From assembly GCA_910587865.1 (NCBI GenBank), contig CAJUNX010000015.1:20996-78140 (forward strand): a stretch of 57,145 nucleotides of DNA, written 5' to 3'. The notes below the pieces were generated by a model. The model saw only the letters and a list, made by a program, of their open reading frames with translations, was not told the origin of the DNA and made no database searches. Each line of letters starts with the position of its first letter. Position 1 is the stretch's first letter. Positions 33,291 to 42,295 of the stretch are shown one piece after another. Both the position numbers and the translations under genes were made by a program. The stretch comes from an uncultured Roseburia sp. (GTDB lineage Bacteria; Bacillota; Clostridia; Lachnospirales; Lachnospiraceae).

Positions 33291-34022
33291 CTATTTTTTC
33301 ACCTCTGCTTTTATCAGCAGCATCATGGGACGGCGAAGTTCGTCCGTCATTCCGGGAAGATCCATCATTTCCTCCGGCGGCTTCGCCTCCTCCACTGCTT
33401 TTAACTCAAATCCGGCGTCAAGCAGTCCCATCAGAATCTGCGTGAGCGTATGGTGCTGTTTTACCACATCGCACCCGAGAAAATGTGTACTCCTCTCCCC
33501 CGGCTTAAAGTAGTCGTCAACCGGCCAGTACCTCGGCGTCCCGTCCTCTGCATAGATCCAGTCCTGCCCCACCCCCGCGGTGAACACCGGGTGTTCGATA
33601 TTAAAGACAAAGACGCCGCCCGGCTTTAATGTCCGGAATACGTTGCGAAACACGCCCTTCAGATCCCCGATGTAGTGCAGCGCCAGATTCGAGACGACAC
33701 AGTCCCACGCATTCTCTGGATACTCATATTCTTCTATGCCGCAGAGACGGTATGTGATCCTCTGATCCGCGTTCCGCTGCTTTGCTTCTTCGATCATTTT
33801 TCTGCTGATATCAATCCCCAGCACCTCTGCCGCTCCCTGTCCGGCCGCATACCGGCAGTGCCAGCCGTATCCGCATCCGAGATCAAGCACATGTTTTCCC
33901 AAAAGCGGCGGAAACATGGGTTTTAGCTGATGCCATTCCCCCGCTGCGGTCAGTCCGTCCCTGCTCCTTGGCATCTTTGCGTATTGTTCAAAGAAAGCTT
34001 CGTTGTCGTACCCGTTTTGCAT
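33291..34022 (-). CDS. Class I SAM-dependent methyltransferase
   Basis: A 243-aa Methyltransf_11/25-type enzyme. The SAM site is HVLDLGCGYGWHCRYA, followed by VLGIDISRKMIEEA and SNLALHYI. The substrate is unknown; such proteins methylate small molecules. The ATG follows AGAAAGGAGATCATC, which lies inside the 3' end of the MmcQ gene, so the two are translationally coupled. Confidence 0.85.
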   Translation of the reverse strand: MQNGYDNEAFFEQYAKMPRSRDGLTAAGEWHQLKPMFPPLLGKHVLDLGCGYGWHCRYAAGQGAAEVLGIDISRKMIEEAKQRNADQRITYRLCGIEEYEYPENAWDCVVSNLALHYIGDLKGVFRNVFRTLKPGGVFVFNIEHPVFTAGVGQDWIYAEDGTPRYWPVDDYFKPGERSTHFLGCDVVKQHHTLTQILMGLLDAGFELKAVEEAKPPEEMMDLPGMTDELRRPMMLLIKAEVKK

Positions 34023-34393
34023 GATGATCTCCTTTCTGCATTCCCTGGCGGAATGTCCCTGTTTTTCCCCTTTGTCAGGTCATAGCTCTCCCCGATCATC
34101 CGCCGGATATCTTTTTCCGGCACCGTACCGTCCAGGATGATCGAATTCCAGTGCTTTTTATCCATATGATACGCCGGGATCACCGATGCGAACGCCTCCC
34201 GCCAGAAATCACGCCATTGGGGATCGCATTTCACATTGATCCAGACAGCGCCGTCCTTCTCATAAATAAACGCAAAACTTTTTTTCGACTTTTTATGACG
34301 GATCACACACCAGTTCGGATCGTGAAACGGATAGTCCTCCCAGACCTCCGGGTACGTCAGACAGTATGCGATCGCCTCTTTTTTCTCTCTCAT
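33950..34393 (-). CDS. MmcQ/YjbR-family protein
   Basis: A 147-aa MmcQ/YjbR-like protein (YPEVWEDYPFHDPNWCVIRH, FAFIYEKDGAVWINVKCDP, VIPAYHMDKKHWNSIILDG), a family with a CyaY-like fold often described as DNA-binding without firm function. The ATG at 34393 follows GGAG with seven-base spacing. Its last 24 codons overlap the methyltransferase start; this Lys/Arg/Ser-rich tail is longer than usual and may follow loss of an earlier stop. Confidence 0.8.
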   Translation of the reverse strand: MREKKEAIAYCLTYPEVWEDYPFHDPNWCVIRHKKSKKSFAFIYEKDGAVWINVKCDPQWRDFWREAFASVIPAYHMDKKHWNSIILDGTVPEKDIRRMIGESYDLTKGKNRDIPPGNAERRSSCKTGTTTKLSLNNTQRCQGAGTD

Positions 34394-34430
34394 AGAAATC
34401 TCCATTCCGAAGCGATTTATCGCGCAGGAA

Positions 34431-34528
34431 CGCAAGTCGAATATCAGATTCGACTTTGCGATCCAAATTTGTGACGCTTCGGCACAAATTTACCTGTGAA
34501 AATCAGCCATCAGGATGATTTTTCACAG
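34431..34528. other. Three consecutive hairpins
   Basis: Three separate inverted repeats follow one another: CGCAAGTCGAAT with its complement (34431-34460, one bulge); AAATTTGTG with CACAAATTT (34465-34473, 34483-34491); TGTGAAAATCA with TGATTTTTCACA (34495-34505, 34516-34527). They fill the space between the MmcQ gene and the next upstream gene and could serve as terminator, leader or structured RNA. Confidence 0.7.
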
Positions 34529-34617
34529 TAATGCCTCTGCCTCCATCCGAATCGTCACGCAGCGTTTTTTTCACATCCGCACAGCGCGGTCCCGGGCGCG
34601 GTATACGGATCCCGCCC

Positions 34618-35517
34618 TCAGACCTTCGTGTGATACGCATATCCCCGCAGCCGCCCGCTGTACGGCCATATCCAGATCTCCAGATAATACTCGCCGTCTT
34701 TGCTGTAGATCACGCCGCTGCCATCGGGGCTCTCCCCGTCCATACGGACGGTCCCCACCGTAAGCTTTGACGGATCTTCGATGCCAAGCTCTTCCAGATA
34801 ACGCTCCGCGCTGCTTATCAGCTCCTCCCGTCCGACCAGCTCTCCCTGTCCGTACTCCGCTTCTCTCTCATCCACGCTGCTTAGCAGCAGACGGATCTCT
34901 CCCGTCACCGCATTGATCTCGAATGAATAGCTTCGCATCTTAAAACCGGGCTCCGGGGTGTCTCCGTTGACAGAATTCATCATATACCCGTACCAGGTAT
35001 CCGTCCTGTCTTTTCTGTTTGCCGCATTCTGCAGCATCATCGTCAGATACATCTCACTGTAATCCACATCGTCCCCAAAGACGCGGTAAATCTCCCGCAG
35101 CCCCAGCATCCCGGCTTCCTCCATGGTCAGCTCATTCTCGGACCAGGTCCCCATGATCCCCTGTCCGGTAATGTTCGGATCCCCTTTTCCGGCGGGTCCC
35201 AGCGCATAGTAGTCATCCCAGGTTAAGATCGGCACCGACGCATAGGGCATGCCGGTATCATCAGCCGGACTGACGGTTTCGTCCGATGTCTCTTCGCTGT
35301 CCGCCAGAACCTCTCCGATGACATCCGCCATTCTTTCCGTTCCGTCCGCACCGGGCCGTTTTGTCTGTTCGGTGTGATTGCCCTGCCGTCTGGCATATAC
35401 ATTCATGCCCAGAAGCAGCAGGACGACGCTCGCCATACAGATCACGCCGGCCAGAAGAACGATGCCCGCCCTGCCGTTTCTTTCCTTTTTTTCTGATTGT
35501 TTCTTCTCTTCACTCAT
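34618..35517 (-). CDS. Membrane-anchored extracytoplasmic protein of unknown function
   Basis: A 299-aa protein with a lysine-rich cytoplasmic start (MSEEKKQSEKKERNGRAG), one transmembrane helix (IVLLAGVICMASVVLLLLG) and an extracellular part. The later region (SYSFEINAVTGEIRLLLSS; YYLEIWIWPYSGRLRGYAY) resembles PepSY-type strands, but I make no firm assignment. It follows the OmpR-type two-component genes, so it may be an accessory of that sensor. The ATG at 35517 follows GAAAGGAAAACC. Confidence 0.65.
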   Translation of the reverse strand: MSEEKKQSEKKERNGRAGIVLLAGVICMASVVLLLLGMNVYARRQGNHTEQTKRPGADGTERMADVIGEVLADSEETSDETVSPADDTGMPYASVPILTWDDYYALGPAGKGDPNITGQGIMGTWSENELTMEEAGMLGLREIYRVFGDDVDYSEMYLTMMLQNAANRKDRTDTWYGYMMNSVNGDTPEPGFKMRSYSFEINAVTGEIRLLLSSVDEREAEYGQGELVGREELISSAERYLEELGIEDPSKLTVGTVRMDGESPDGSGVIYSKDGEYYLEIWIWPYSGRLRGYAYHTKV

Positions 35518-35675
35518 ATGGTTTTCCTTTCTGTCATGCGTTCTGACACATATCATTTTTTACGGGATGATAATCCTGCGCTCTCCGCATCAGGCTCCCT
35601 CCCGACCGTTACATGACAGATGATACCCCACATGGGTTACCCTTCTTTTACCGGCATGTTAGGAAGTTGTAAAAA

Positions 35676-37157
35676 TCATTTTTTCGGCGGCGCCCCGGGC
35701 AGCTCCACCGTGACCCGCGTCCCCTCGCCCGGCCGTGACGCAAAGGTCATCGTCCCGCCATAGCGCTTCACGATCATCTCCGCGACCGATAAACCCAGCC
35801 CGGCTCCTCCCGCCGCACGGCTCCTGGCGCGGTCTGCCCGGTAAAACGGTTCCGTGATCCGGCCAAGCTCCTCCTCGTCCATCCCGACGCCCTGATCCTC
35901 CACCGTAAACACCACGGTCCGGCTTATGGTATCCCCCTGCTCACCGGCCGTTTCCGCTGCCGGGCTGTCTGCCCTCTGAGCCGGACAGCCGTCTCCCCGA
36001 TGCAGCGCGTCGCCCGCCCGAAGGGCCGTCCGGGCCTTCTCACCATGTTCTCTCACACAGCCTCTCCACCAGACCGTCCCGCCACGGCTGCTGGCCCGCA
36101 CCGCATTTTCCAGCAGATTGCGAAACAGATTGATGAGCAGCTCCTCCTCCCCGCGCACCTGCTTTGCCTGCATTTCACAGCAGAGTGTGATCTCCTTTTC
36201 CCTGCATTCTGCCTCCAGCAGGTTTTTCACCTGCCCGGTCAGAGACTGTATATTCACAATAGTGGTTATACTGTCTTCACACTGATACAGACGCATGGAG
36301 AGCATGAGTTCCCCCATCCGCTGCAGACGCATGCTCTCGCTCATAATATAGGAAAGCCCCTCGCAGCGCTCCTCCTCCGAGGTTTTCGCGCGCAGCAGAT
36401 ACTCCGCGTAGCCGTAGATTGCGGTCAGGGGCGTGCGCAGCTCATGCGCCATATTGTCCGTCAGCTGCTGTTTTTTTCGGCTCTCCTCCCGAAGCGCCGC
36501 CATCTGACGCGCGATCTCTTCCGACATGCGGCTGACATTTCCCGCAAGCGCCGCGATCTCGTCCCTCCCGCGGCATGTGATCTGCCGTCCGTAATTCCCT
36601 GCCGCGATCTGCGCCACCTCCTCGTTTAACTCTCCCAGCGGCCGGAGCAGTATTTTTAACAGAATATAAAGCAGCGGACAGAGAAGCAGCGACATCAGAA
36701 GACTGATCCCGGCAAAGGTCCATCTGACACTGCTCCAAAGCGCCTCAAAGTCTTTTAATTCTTTTTCGCACGTCAGCACATACGATCCGTACGGCCCCGC
36801 GAGCGTCCGCTCCACCAGAACGGTCATCGCACCGCGCTCCAGACGGGTTTCGATCCGGTCCTGCCCTCCCTGCTCCTGTCTCTTTAAGCGGATCCGGCAG
36901 TCCATTCCGTCATAATAATTCTGATAGCCCTGCACCAGCGTATCGATGATCCCGTCCTCAAAACGCCCGTTTTTCTCCAAAATGGAAAAATCATGCTCCA
37001 GGTTCTGCGCGAGAAAATAGCATTCCGTCTTCGCCTGCTCCTGCTCCGCGGTCAGATTGTGCCGAAACAGAAAACCGGCCGCCAGAAGCAGGCCGGTATT
37101 TAACATCAGTAAAAATACGATCAGAGTCGACAGATATAGTTTCTGCCAGATTTTCAT
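35676..37157 (-). CDS. Sensor histidine kinase (HAMP, HisKA, HATPase)
   Basis: A 493-aa membrane kinase: two transmembrane helices around an extracellular sensor, HAMP (LRPLGELNEEVAQIAAGNY), phosphoacceptor NMAHELRTPLTAIYGYAE, and an ATPase domain with LFRNLLENAVRASS, VEDQGVGMD and GGAGLGLS. Between the first and second ATPase motifs is an insertion of about 50 residues (from RGCVREHGEKA to GEQGDTISRTV) that is not usual in the family. The ATG follows AGGAGGGAGCCG; the paired regulator lies 32 bases upstream. Confidence 0.88.
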   Translation of the reverse strand: MKIWQKLYLSTLIVFLLMLNTGLLLAAGFLFRHNLTAEQEQAKTECYFLAQNLEHDFSILEKNGRFEDGIIDTLVQGYQNYYDGMDCRIRLKRQEQGGQDRIETRLERGAMTVLVERTLAGPYGSYVLTCEKELKDFEALWSSVRWTFAGISLLMSLLLCPLLYILLKILLRPLGELNEEVAQIAAGNYGRQITCRGRDEIAALAGNVSRMSEEIARQMAALREESRKKQQLTDNMAHELRTPLTAIYGYAEYLLRAKTSEEERCEGLSYIMSESMRLQRMGELMLSMRLYQCEDSITTIVNIQSLTGQVKNLLEAECREKEITLCCEMQAKQVRGEEELLINLFRNLLENAVRASSRGGTVWWRGCVREHGEKARTALRAGDALHRGDGCPAQRADSPAAETAGEQGDTISRTVVFTVEDQGVGMDEEELGRITEPFYRADRARSRAAGGAGLGLSVAEMIVKRYGGTMTFASRPGEGTRVTVELPGAPPKK

Positions 37158-37189
37158 CGGCTCCCTCCTGTTTTCACGGCGGTCACAGC

Positions 37190-37840
37190 TTACAGCTCCA
37201 GCCGGTATCCGAGCTTGTAAACCGTTTTGATCTGCTGCTCGAGCCCCAGCTTTTTCCGGAGCTTCGTGATGTGCACATCCACGGTTCTCGTATCTCCCAT
37301 GTAGTCAAAGCCCCAGGCAAGCGTGAGCAGCTTTTCCCTGGAAAGGGCGATATTGCGGTTTTTTATGAGCACGGACAGCAGCTCAAATTCCTGCCTGGTC
37401 AGTCCGGCCTCCTTCCCCGCCACCGTGGCGGTCTGCGCGTCCAGATCGATCACGGTCTGCCCGATCCGGATGCGGCTGCCCAGCTTTTTCGTCTTCTCCA
37501 GCACCAGATTGACCCGCGCGATCAGCTCGAGCATCTCGAACGGTTTTGTCAGGTAGTCCCATGCCCCAGAGGTCAGCCCGGTCAGCTTGTCCGCGATGCC
37601 GTCCCGCGCCGTCAGAAAAATCACCGGCGTCTCCCCTGTATCACGCATCAGTTCAAAGCCGTCCACGTGCGGCAGCAGCACATCCAGAAGGATCAGATCA
37701 TACGAGGCGCCGGAGCGCAGGTGCTCCCGCGCCTGCGCCCCGTCGTACAGCTGCACGCACTCATGTCCCGCCAGCCCGAGATTCTGGCGGATCAGCCGGT
37801 TGATCGGCTCCTCATCCTCCACAATCAATAGTTTCGCCAT
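37190..37840 (-). CDS. OmpR-family response regulator
   Basis: A 216-aa regulator with receiver (LLIVEDEEPINRL, phosphoacceptor Asp in DLILLDVLLPHVDG, FLTARD, LTKPFEMLEL) and winged-helix output domain (ARQEFELLSVLIKN would read LTRQEFELLSVL; DTRTVDVHITKLRKKLG). It is followed by its kinase. The ATG at 37840 is one base after the stop of the preceding gene, with GGAATAAG as ribosome site spanning that stop, so the regulator is coupled to the nucleoside-hydrolase-like gene. Confidence 0.92.
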   Translation of the reverse strand: MAKLLIVEDEEPINRLIRQNLGLAGHECVQLYDGAQAREHLRSGASYDLILLDVLLPHVDGFELMRDTGETPVIFLTARDGIADKLTGLTSGAWDYLTKPFEMLELIARVNLVLEKTKKLGSRIRIGQTVIDLDAQTATVAGKEAGLTRQEFELLSVLIKNRNIALSREKLLTLAWGFDYMGDTRTVDVHITKLRKKLGLEQQIKTVYKLGYRLEL

Positions 37841-37841
37841 C

Positions 37842-39329
37842 TTATTCCGTCACCGTTATGATAATCTGCTGATAGTGCACCAGTCTGTGATGTCCTCCCG
37901 CCTGCGCTTTTGCGATCACATGAATCCGATCCCCGCTCTTCGCATCCGCCGGGACCGTGATCTTTACGGCGTCTTCCGATGCATCAGGCGCCGCGTTCTC
38001 TGCACATGCGCTGCCGGCTTCTTTATAGATCCTCCATGACAGCTCCACGCCGGTGTGATCCGGATCCGTCACATCCGCGTGCAGCGTGAGCGTCGTTCCC
38101 GCCGGGGCGGAAACATCAAGTCCCTCCCGGATCATGAGACCCGGCGCGTGCTCACAGACTTCCGGCGCATCGCCTGCCGCCCACGCGACTCTCGCCGCGA
38201 AATCCCTCTGGATATCCGCCACATAGTTCCACATGGATTCCTGCAGGCTCTCGTTTCCGTCGCGGTCTAAGTATACGTCCTTACACACATCCCACAGGTT
38301 CAGCTGTTCTCCTTTGGAATTAAAGGCATCGTCCTTCCTCTGATATCTGCCCGCCATCCCGCCGTAGGAAAAGTCCTCCAGCGTCCGAAAGCCCCAGTCA
38401 AACAGGGCGAAATAGGTCGGCGAATCCCCCTCCGACAGGAAATCATACTGCTCGGGAGGCGTGAAACCGAACCTGGCGCCAAACCACTCCGTCGCGATAT
38501 TCGGATTGGACCCGAACTGCGATTCCGGAGCCTCGCCCTCGTAATACGTTCCGTCCAGCCAGGTGCAGTAGCCGCCGGCCAGCGCGCTTTCCTTTCTTAA
38601 AATCTCAGACTTCATAAAGGCAGCCCGCAGGGTATCCCTGCTCTCCCCCTCCGGCATGCAGAACCACGCATATGCGTAGCTCTGCATCTGCAGGGTCTTG
38701 ATAAACGGAATCTGCGGCCACTCCTCGGCGATGTAGGAGCGGTACGTGCCGTCCTGCTCCCCGCAGGCTGTCAGAACTACTTTGTGCGTAATCTTCTCAT
38801 GCAGTGCTTCCCAGCCCTCCGTGCCTTCGTATTCCTGCTGAATATCCATCAGGGCTCTCGCCACCGTATTCGTGCCGCCCCATATCTGGATATATAATTT
38901 GCGGTCGTCGTCATCCAGGATACAGTCCCTGATCAGGTCAGACCCCTCTGTGCTGTGCTCCGTCTCGCCCTCGTATCCGATGTTTCCGACCTTCACCAGC
39001 GACCTCAGATGCTCCGGATCCGGATAGCCTTTTGCATGTCTGCACAGGTTCGGATAATCCTTCGCGTAATCGTCCACAACCTTATACATCCACTCCGTTC
39101 CCGGCCAGCGGTACGGCCGGTCAAACGGCGCCTGCTCCTCCCATTCAAAATCCCCGCCATCCGGCTGCTCCGTACGCACCGCCCCCGGCACACCGATCCA
39201 GTGGAACTTTGAGGACGTCTGCACGATCCCCAGAAGCTCCACCTCATTGGCGTAAAACAAAAAATGCCGGAGCGAATTCTGGTCGTCGACCTCCGCGTCC
39301 TGTGTGATGACGGTTCTTACTTTTTCCAT
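37842..39329 (-). CDS. DUF1593 nucleoside-hydrolase-like / Sde182-type protein
   Basis: A 495-aa protein. The N-terminal part matches DUF1593 (VITQDAEVDDQNSLRHFLFY, SSKFHWIG), a nucleoside-hydrolase-like fold with Asp clusters. The C-terminal beta domain (VTDPDHTGVELSWRIYKEAG) matches the Sde182-type C-terminal domain. No signal peptide is seen, so it is cytosolic here. The function in this family is poorly defined; hydrolysis of a glycoside is plausible. The ATG at 39329 follows CAAAGGAGG. Confidence 0.8.
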   Translation of the reverse strand: MEKVRTVITQDAEVDDQNSLRHFLFYANEVELLGIVQTSSKFHWIGVPGAVRTEQPDGGDFEWEEQAPFDRPYRWPGTEWMYKVVDDYAKDYPNLCRHAKGYPDPEHLRSLVKVGNIGYEGETEHSTEGSDLIRDCILDDDDRKLYIQIWGGTNTVARALMDIQQEYEGTEGWEALHEKITHKVVLTACGEQDGTYRSYIAEEWPQIPFIKTLQMQSYAYAWFCMPEGESRDTLRAAFMKSEILRKESALAGGYCTWLDGTYYEGEAPESQFGSNPNIATEWFGARFGFTPPEQYDFLSEGDSPTYFALFDWGFRTLEDFSYGGMAGRYQRKDDAFNSKGEQLNLWDVCKDVYLDRDGNESLQESMWNYVADIQRDFAARVAWAAGDAPEVCEHAPGLMIREGLDVSAPAGTTLTLHADVTDPDHTGVELSWRIYKEAGSACAENAAPDASEDAVKITVPADAKSGDRIHVIAKAQAGGHHRLVHYQQIIITVTE

Positions 39330-39426
39330 GTTGTGATACCTCCTTTGTCGTATTGAAAAATATGAAATCATCTCCGGCTTCATCTGCAACTTTGCGATAT
39401 CCTTCCGCACATCCCGGGGATGACTT

Positions 39427-40923
39427 TTAATACCCTCTTTTTTTCAGGTCATGCACCAGCTGCACGTAAAATTCCCTTACGTCAAACCCGTCAAAATTCT
39501 CCCGGTTCATATCGATCATATCCCCGTGGGAAATCCCCCGCTTCCCGCCTGCCGTGAGAAACCGGTAGCTTTCGCCCCACGGAAATGACGGCTCCCCGAC
39601 CAGCCCGTCGTTTACCCCGTCAAAATAGTGCACCAGCCGGCAGGTAAAATTCAGCGGAAACCGCCCGTTTCCTGCAGTCGTGAGCTTCGACCCGGTGCTC
39701 TGATACCAGACGCCCGGCGTATCCGGCACCTCCTCATTAAAACGCCTGCACGCCTCCGCGGTGAGGTCGCGTACCGCCGCGAGAAAATCCGGATTCGTAT
39801 CCCCGAGCCTGCGCAGCGCCGCATTGTAGGTCGCGGCGACCATCTCCTGCTGCTTTGCCGGGATCTTCCCGAGCAGATAATCCGCGAATTCGCATCCGCG
39901 GTGCGGCGTGTTGATCGTGGTTAAGGAAGCCACCATGGAATCCGCGCCGAGCCTGGCGAGCGCATAGCGGCTGTCCAGCCCGCCCTTTGAATGCGCGATG
40001 ATATTTACCTTTTCACAGCCCGTCTCCTTTGTGATCTGCCGGATGCGCGCGGTAAGCTCTTCGGCGCTGCCGGACACCGGCGCCGCGGACTGGTGGTTGC
40101 CGTAATAGATCACGGCGCCGTTCTTTTCCAGTTCCTTCGGAATCCTGCCCCAGTAATTCAGATATCGGAAATCCCGGAAAAAGACGCCGTGCACGAGCAA
40201 CAGGGGATACCTTGTGGCGCAGATGCGCTCCCCGCTCCGCTTCTCATTTAACAGCAGCTTCTCATGCTCAAAGGCAACCTCCGCTTCCGCCGTCCGGATC
40301 AGAATCCCAAGCACGATCAGATGCGCGACGGGGATTAGTCCGCAGACAATCCCGATCACGCGCCAGCGGATCCCCAGCTGTTCCGATGTCAGATAAATAC
40401 GGATGATGCCGTTCCAGAACACGGCCGATTCCACCAGCACGGCGATCATCGTATTCGCAATCCACCGCCCGGGCATCTGTGTGAGTGTGCCGCACGGCAG
40501 ATACCCCAGCCAGCCGGCGACAGAATAAAGAACCGAGACAGCTGTCGAAAGCAGAAACAGGCGCAGCAGCACACAGCCGTTCGCGCAGGCGCACAGCCGT
40601 TTTCCTGTCCGAATGGCCGACACATCCGGGGACGGCTTCGTCTCCGCCGCCGCAAGATACTGCCTGGCGCCGCCTGCATCCCGCGGCACGGCTCTGCCGG
40701 CGTGCGGCCGGCTCTGCTTTAGCAGGCGCGCGTTCATCCCCGAAGGCGCCGCACTGATCCACAAAAAGGCCGGAATCAGCAGCAGAAAAAGAAACGGATG
40801 CCCGGTCATGACGGACAGCGTGCAGCTGTTCGCCAGCATCACGATCACCGCAGCCTCCCCCGCGTGCACCAACAGACGCAGGAGCTTTTTTCCAGTTGAT
40901 ATCCTTCGTATATATGCCGGCAT
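39427..40923 (-). CDS. Membrane alpha/beta hydrolase (lipase-like)
   Basis: A 498-aa protein. The first half has several membrane helices (VIVMLANSCTLSVM; FLFLLLIPAFLWIS; further ones). The second half is a lipase-like alpha/beta hydrolase with an oxyanion region (LLVHGVFFRDF), nucleophile elbow IIAHSKGG and an Asp/His region near DGVNDGLV and GKRGISHGDM. It is probably a membrane esterase or lipase of unknown substrate. The ATG at 40923 follows AAGGAGG; a TATAAT on the minus strand at 40952-40957 marks a likely promoter. Confidence 0.8.
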   Translation of the reverse strand: MPAYIRRISTGKKLLRLLVHAGEAAVIVMLANSCTLSVMTGHPFLFLLLIPAFLWISAAPSGMNARLLKQSRPHAGRAVPRDAGGARQYLAAAETKPSPDVSAIRTGKRLCACANGCVLLRLFLLSTAVSVLYSVAGWLGYLPCGTLTQMPGRWIANTMIAVLVESAVFWNGIIRIYLTSEQLGIRWRVIGIVCGLIPVAHLIVLGILIRTAEAEVAFEHEKLLLNEKRSGERICATRYPLLLVHGVFFRDFRYLNYWGRIPKELEKNGAVIYYGNHQSAAPVSGSAEELTARIRQITKETGCEKVNIIAHSKGGLDSRYALARLGADSMVASLTTINTPHRGCEFADYLLGKIPAKQQEMVAATYNAALRRLGDTNPDFLAAVRDLTAEACRRFNEEVPDTPGVWYQSTGSKLTTAGNGRFPLNFTCRLVHYFDGVNDGLVGEPSFPWGESYRFLTAGGKRGISHGDMIDMNRENFDGFDVREFYVQLVHDLKKRGY

Positions 40924-41188
40924 GATGTGCCTCCTTAACCTCACTCCTTTCATTATAGCATTTCCTTCCCGCAAAAACTATGATAAAATAAAATTTCGGG
41001 ATAACTTCGGGACAAATCGTCCGAAATACCGGTTCCATACGCTGCTGCAACCGCCGGTTGACACATTGCAAAGCGCCGGTTCATGGTATGCCACGACAGA
41101 TACTGATACACTGATTTCACAGACAGCGGAGGCCGGGCTTCACCGGCCATCCTTACTGTCAGCAGAATGAAACCAGGAGGAGAATAAC

Positions 41189-42178
41189 ATGATCTTTGCA
41201 GACAAACTTATCACACTCCGCAAGAAAAGCGGATGGTCACAGGAAGAACTCGCAGAACAGATGAACGTTTCGAGACAGTCGGTCTCGAAATGGGAAGGAG
41301 CGCAGTCCATACCGGATCTTGGGAAAATGCTTCGTCTCTCTGAATTATTTAACGTCAGTCTGGATTATCTGCTCAAGGACGAAATCGAGGAGACGGATGC
41401 CGTCAGCCCGGCTGAGGAACCCGCAGCGCTCCGCCACGTTTCCATGGAGGATGCGAATGCATTTCTTCAGGCAAAGGCTGCCACCGCAAAAGCCATCGCG
41501 TTTGCGACCAGCCTGTGCATCCTCTCTCCCGTCTGCCTGCTTACACTCGGCGCGATCAGTGAACAGCCGGGATCCGCCGTATCCGAAAATGCAGCATGCG
41601 GGATCGGAATGATCGTCCTGTTCGCATTCGTCGCGTCCGCCGTCGCTGTCTTTCTCACCTGCGGCAGCCGGACCTCCGTCTACGAATACCTGGAAAACGA
41701 GCCGATTGAGACCGCGTACGGCGTCACCGGAATGGTGCGGGAACGCCAGGCTCAGTATCGCGATACTTACATGAAAAACAACCTCATCGGGACCTGTCTG
41801 TGCATCCTCGGCGTGGTTCCCCTGTTTTTCGGTCTCATCATCAATGAGGATAATGACCTGCTGCTCGTCTCAATGCTCTGTCTGATGTTCGTCATCATCA
41901 GCATCGGCGTTAACTGTTTCGTCCGCGTCGGCGTCATCTGGTCATCGTTCGAAAAGCTGCTGCAGGAAGGCGACTATACGAGGGAGAAAAAGAAGCATCA
42001 GGCCGCCGCCACCGCGATTGCCACGACCTACTGGTGCACGGCTGTCGCAATCTATCTGGGAATCAGCCTGGCTGCGAACAACTGGCACATAAGCTGGGTG
42101 GTCTGGCCGGTTGCCGGCGTTCTCTATCCGGCTGTGATTGCGATCTTTCATGCTTTATATAAAAACAAAAAAGACTGA
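41189..42178 (+). CDS. XRE-family regulator with membrane domain
   Basis: A 329-aa protein with an N-terminal helix-turn-helix (LRKKSGWSQEELAEQMNVSR, QSVSKWEG, IPDLGKMLRLSELF). A linker and about six transmembrane helices follow (ATSLCILSPVCLLTLGA; MIVLFAFVASAVAVFL; CLCILGVVPLFFGLII and others). Such membrane-linked XRE proteins are common in clostridia; their signals are unknown. The ATG follows GGAGGAGAATAAC. It is transcribed away from the lipase-like gene. Confidence 0.85.
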   Translation: MIFADKLITLRKKSGWSQEELAEQMNVSRQSVSKWEGAQSIPDLGKMLRLSELFNVSLDYLLKDEIEETDAVSPAEEPAALRHVSMEDANAFLQAKAATAKAIAFATSLCILSPVCLLTLGAISEQPGSAVSENAACGIGMIVLFAFVASAVAVFLTCGSRTSVYEYLENEPIETAYGVTGMVRERQAQYRDTYMKNNLIGTCLCILGVVPLFFGLIINEDNDLLLVSMLCLMFVIISIGVNCFVRVGVIWSSFEKLLQEGDYTREKKKHQAAATAIATTYWCTAVAIYLGISLAANNWHISWVVWPVAGVLYPAVIAIFHALYKNKKD

Positions 42179-42223
42179 TCCAATACGGAACAGATCTCAC
42201 AAAGCGCGGTGTGAGCCGTTGAT

Positions 42224-42282
42224 CCGGAGAGCGGGAAAGCATATCGCCGATTTTCAGTAATTTCCCCCTTCCCGCTTTCCGG
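42224..42282. terminator. Convergent hairpin terminator candidate
   Basis: A 12-bp stem (42224-42235 with 42271-42282, one wobble) with a 35-base loop between the convergent XRE and DUF4886 genes. Confidence 0.5.
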
Positions 42283-42295
42283 CACTGCGGAAGAC

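Noticed and set aside
34431..34528. tRNA-like cloverleaf
   Set aside because: Three hairpins are present, but there is no acceptor stem, no T-arm sequence and no anticodon loop pattern.
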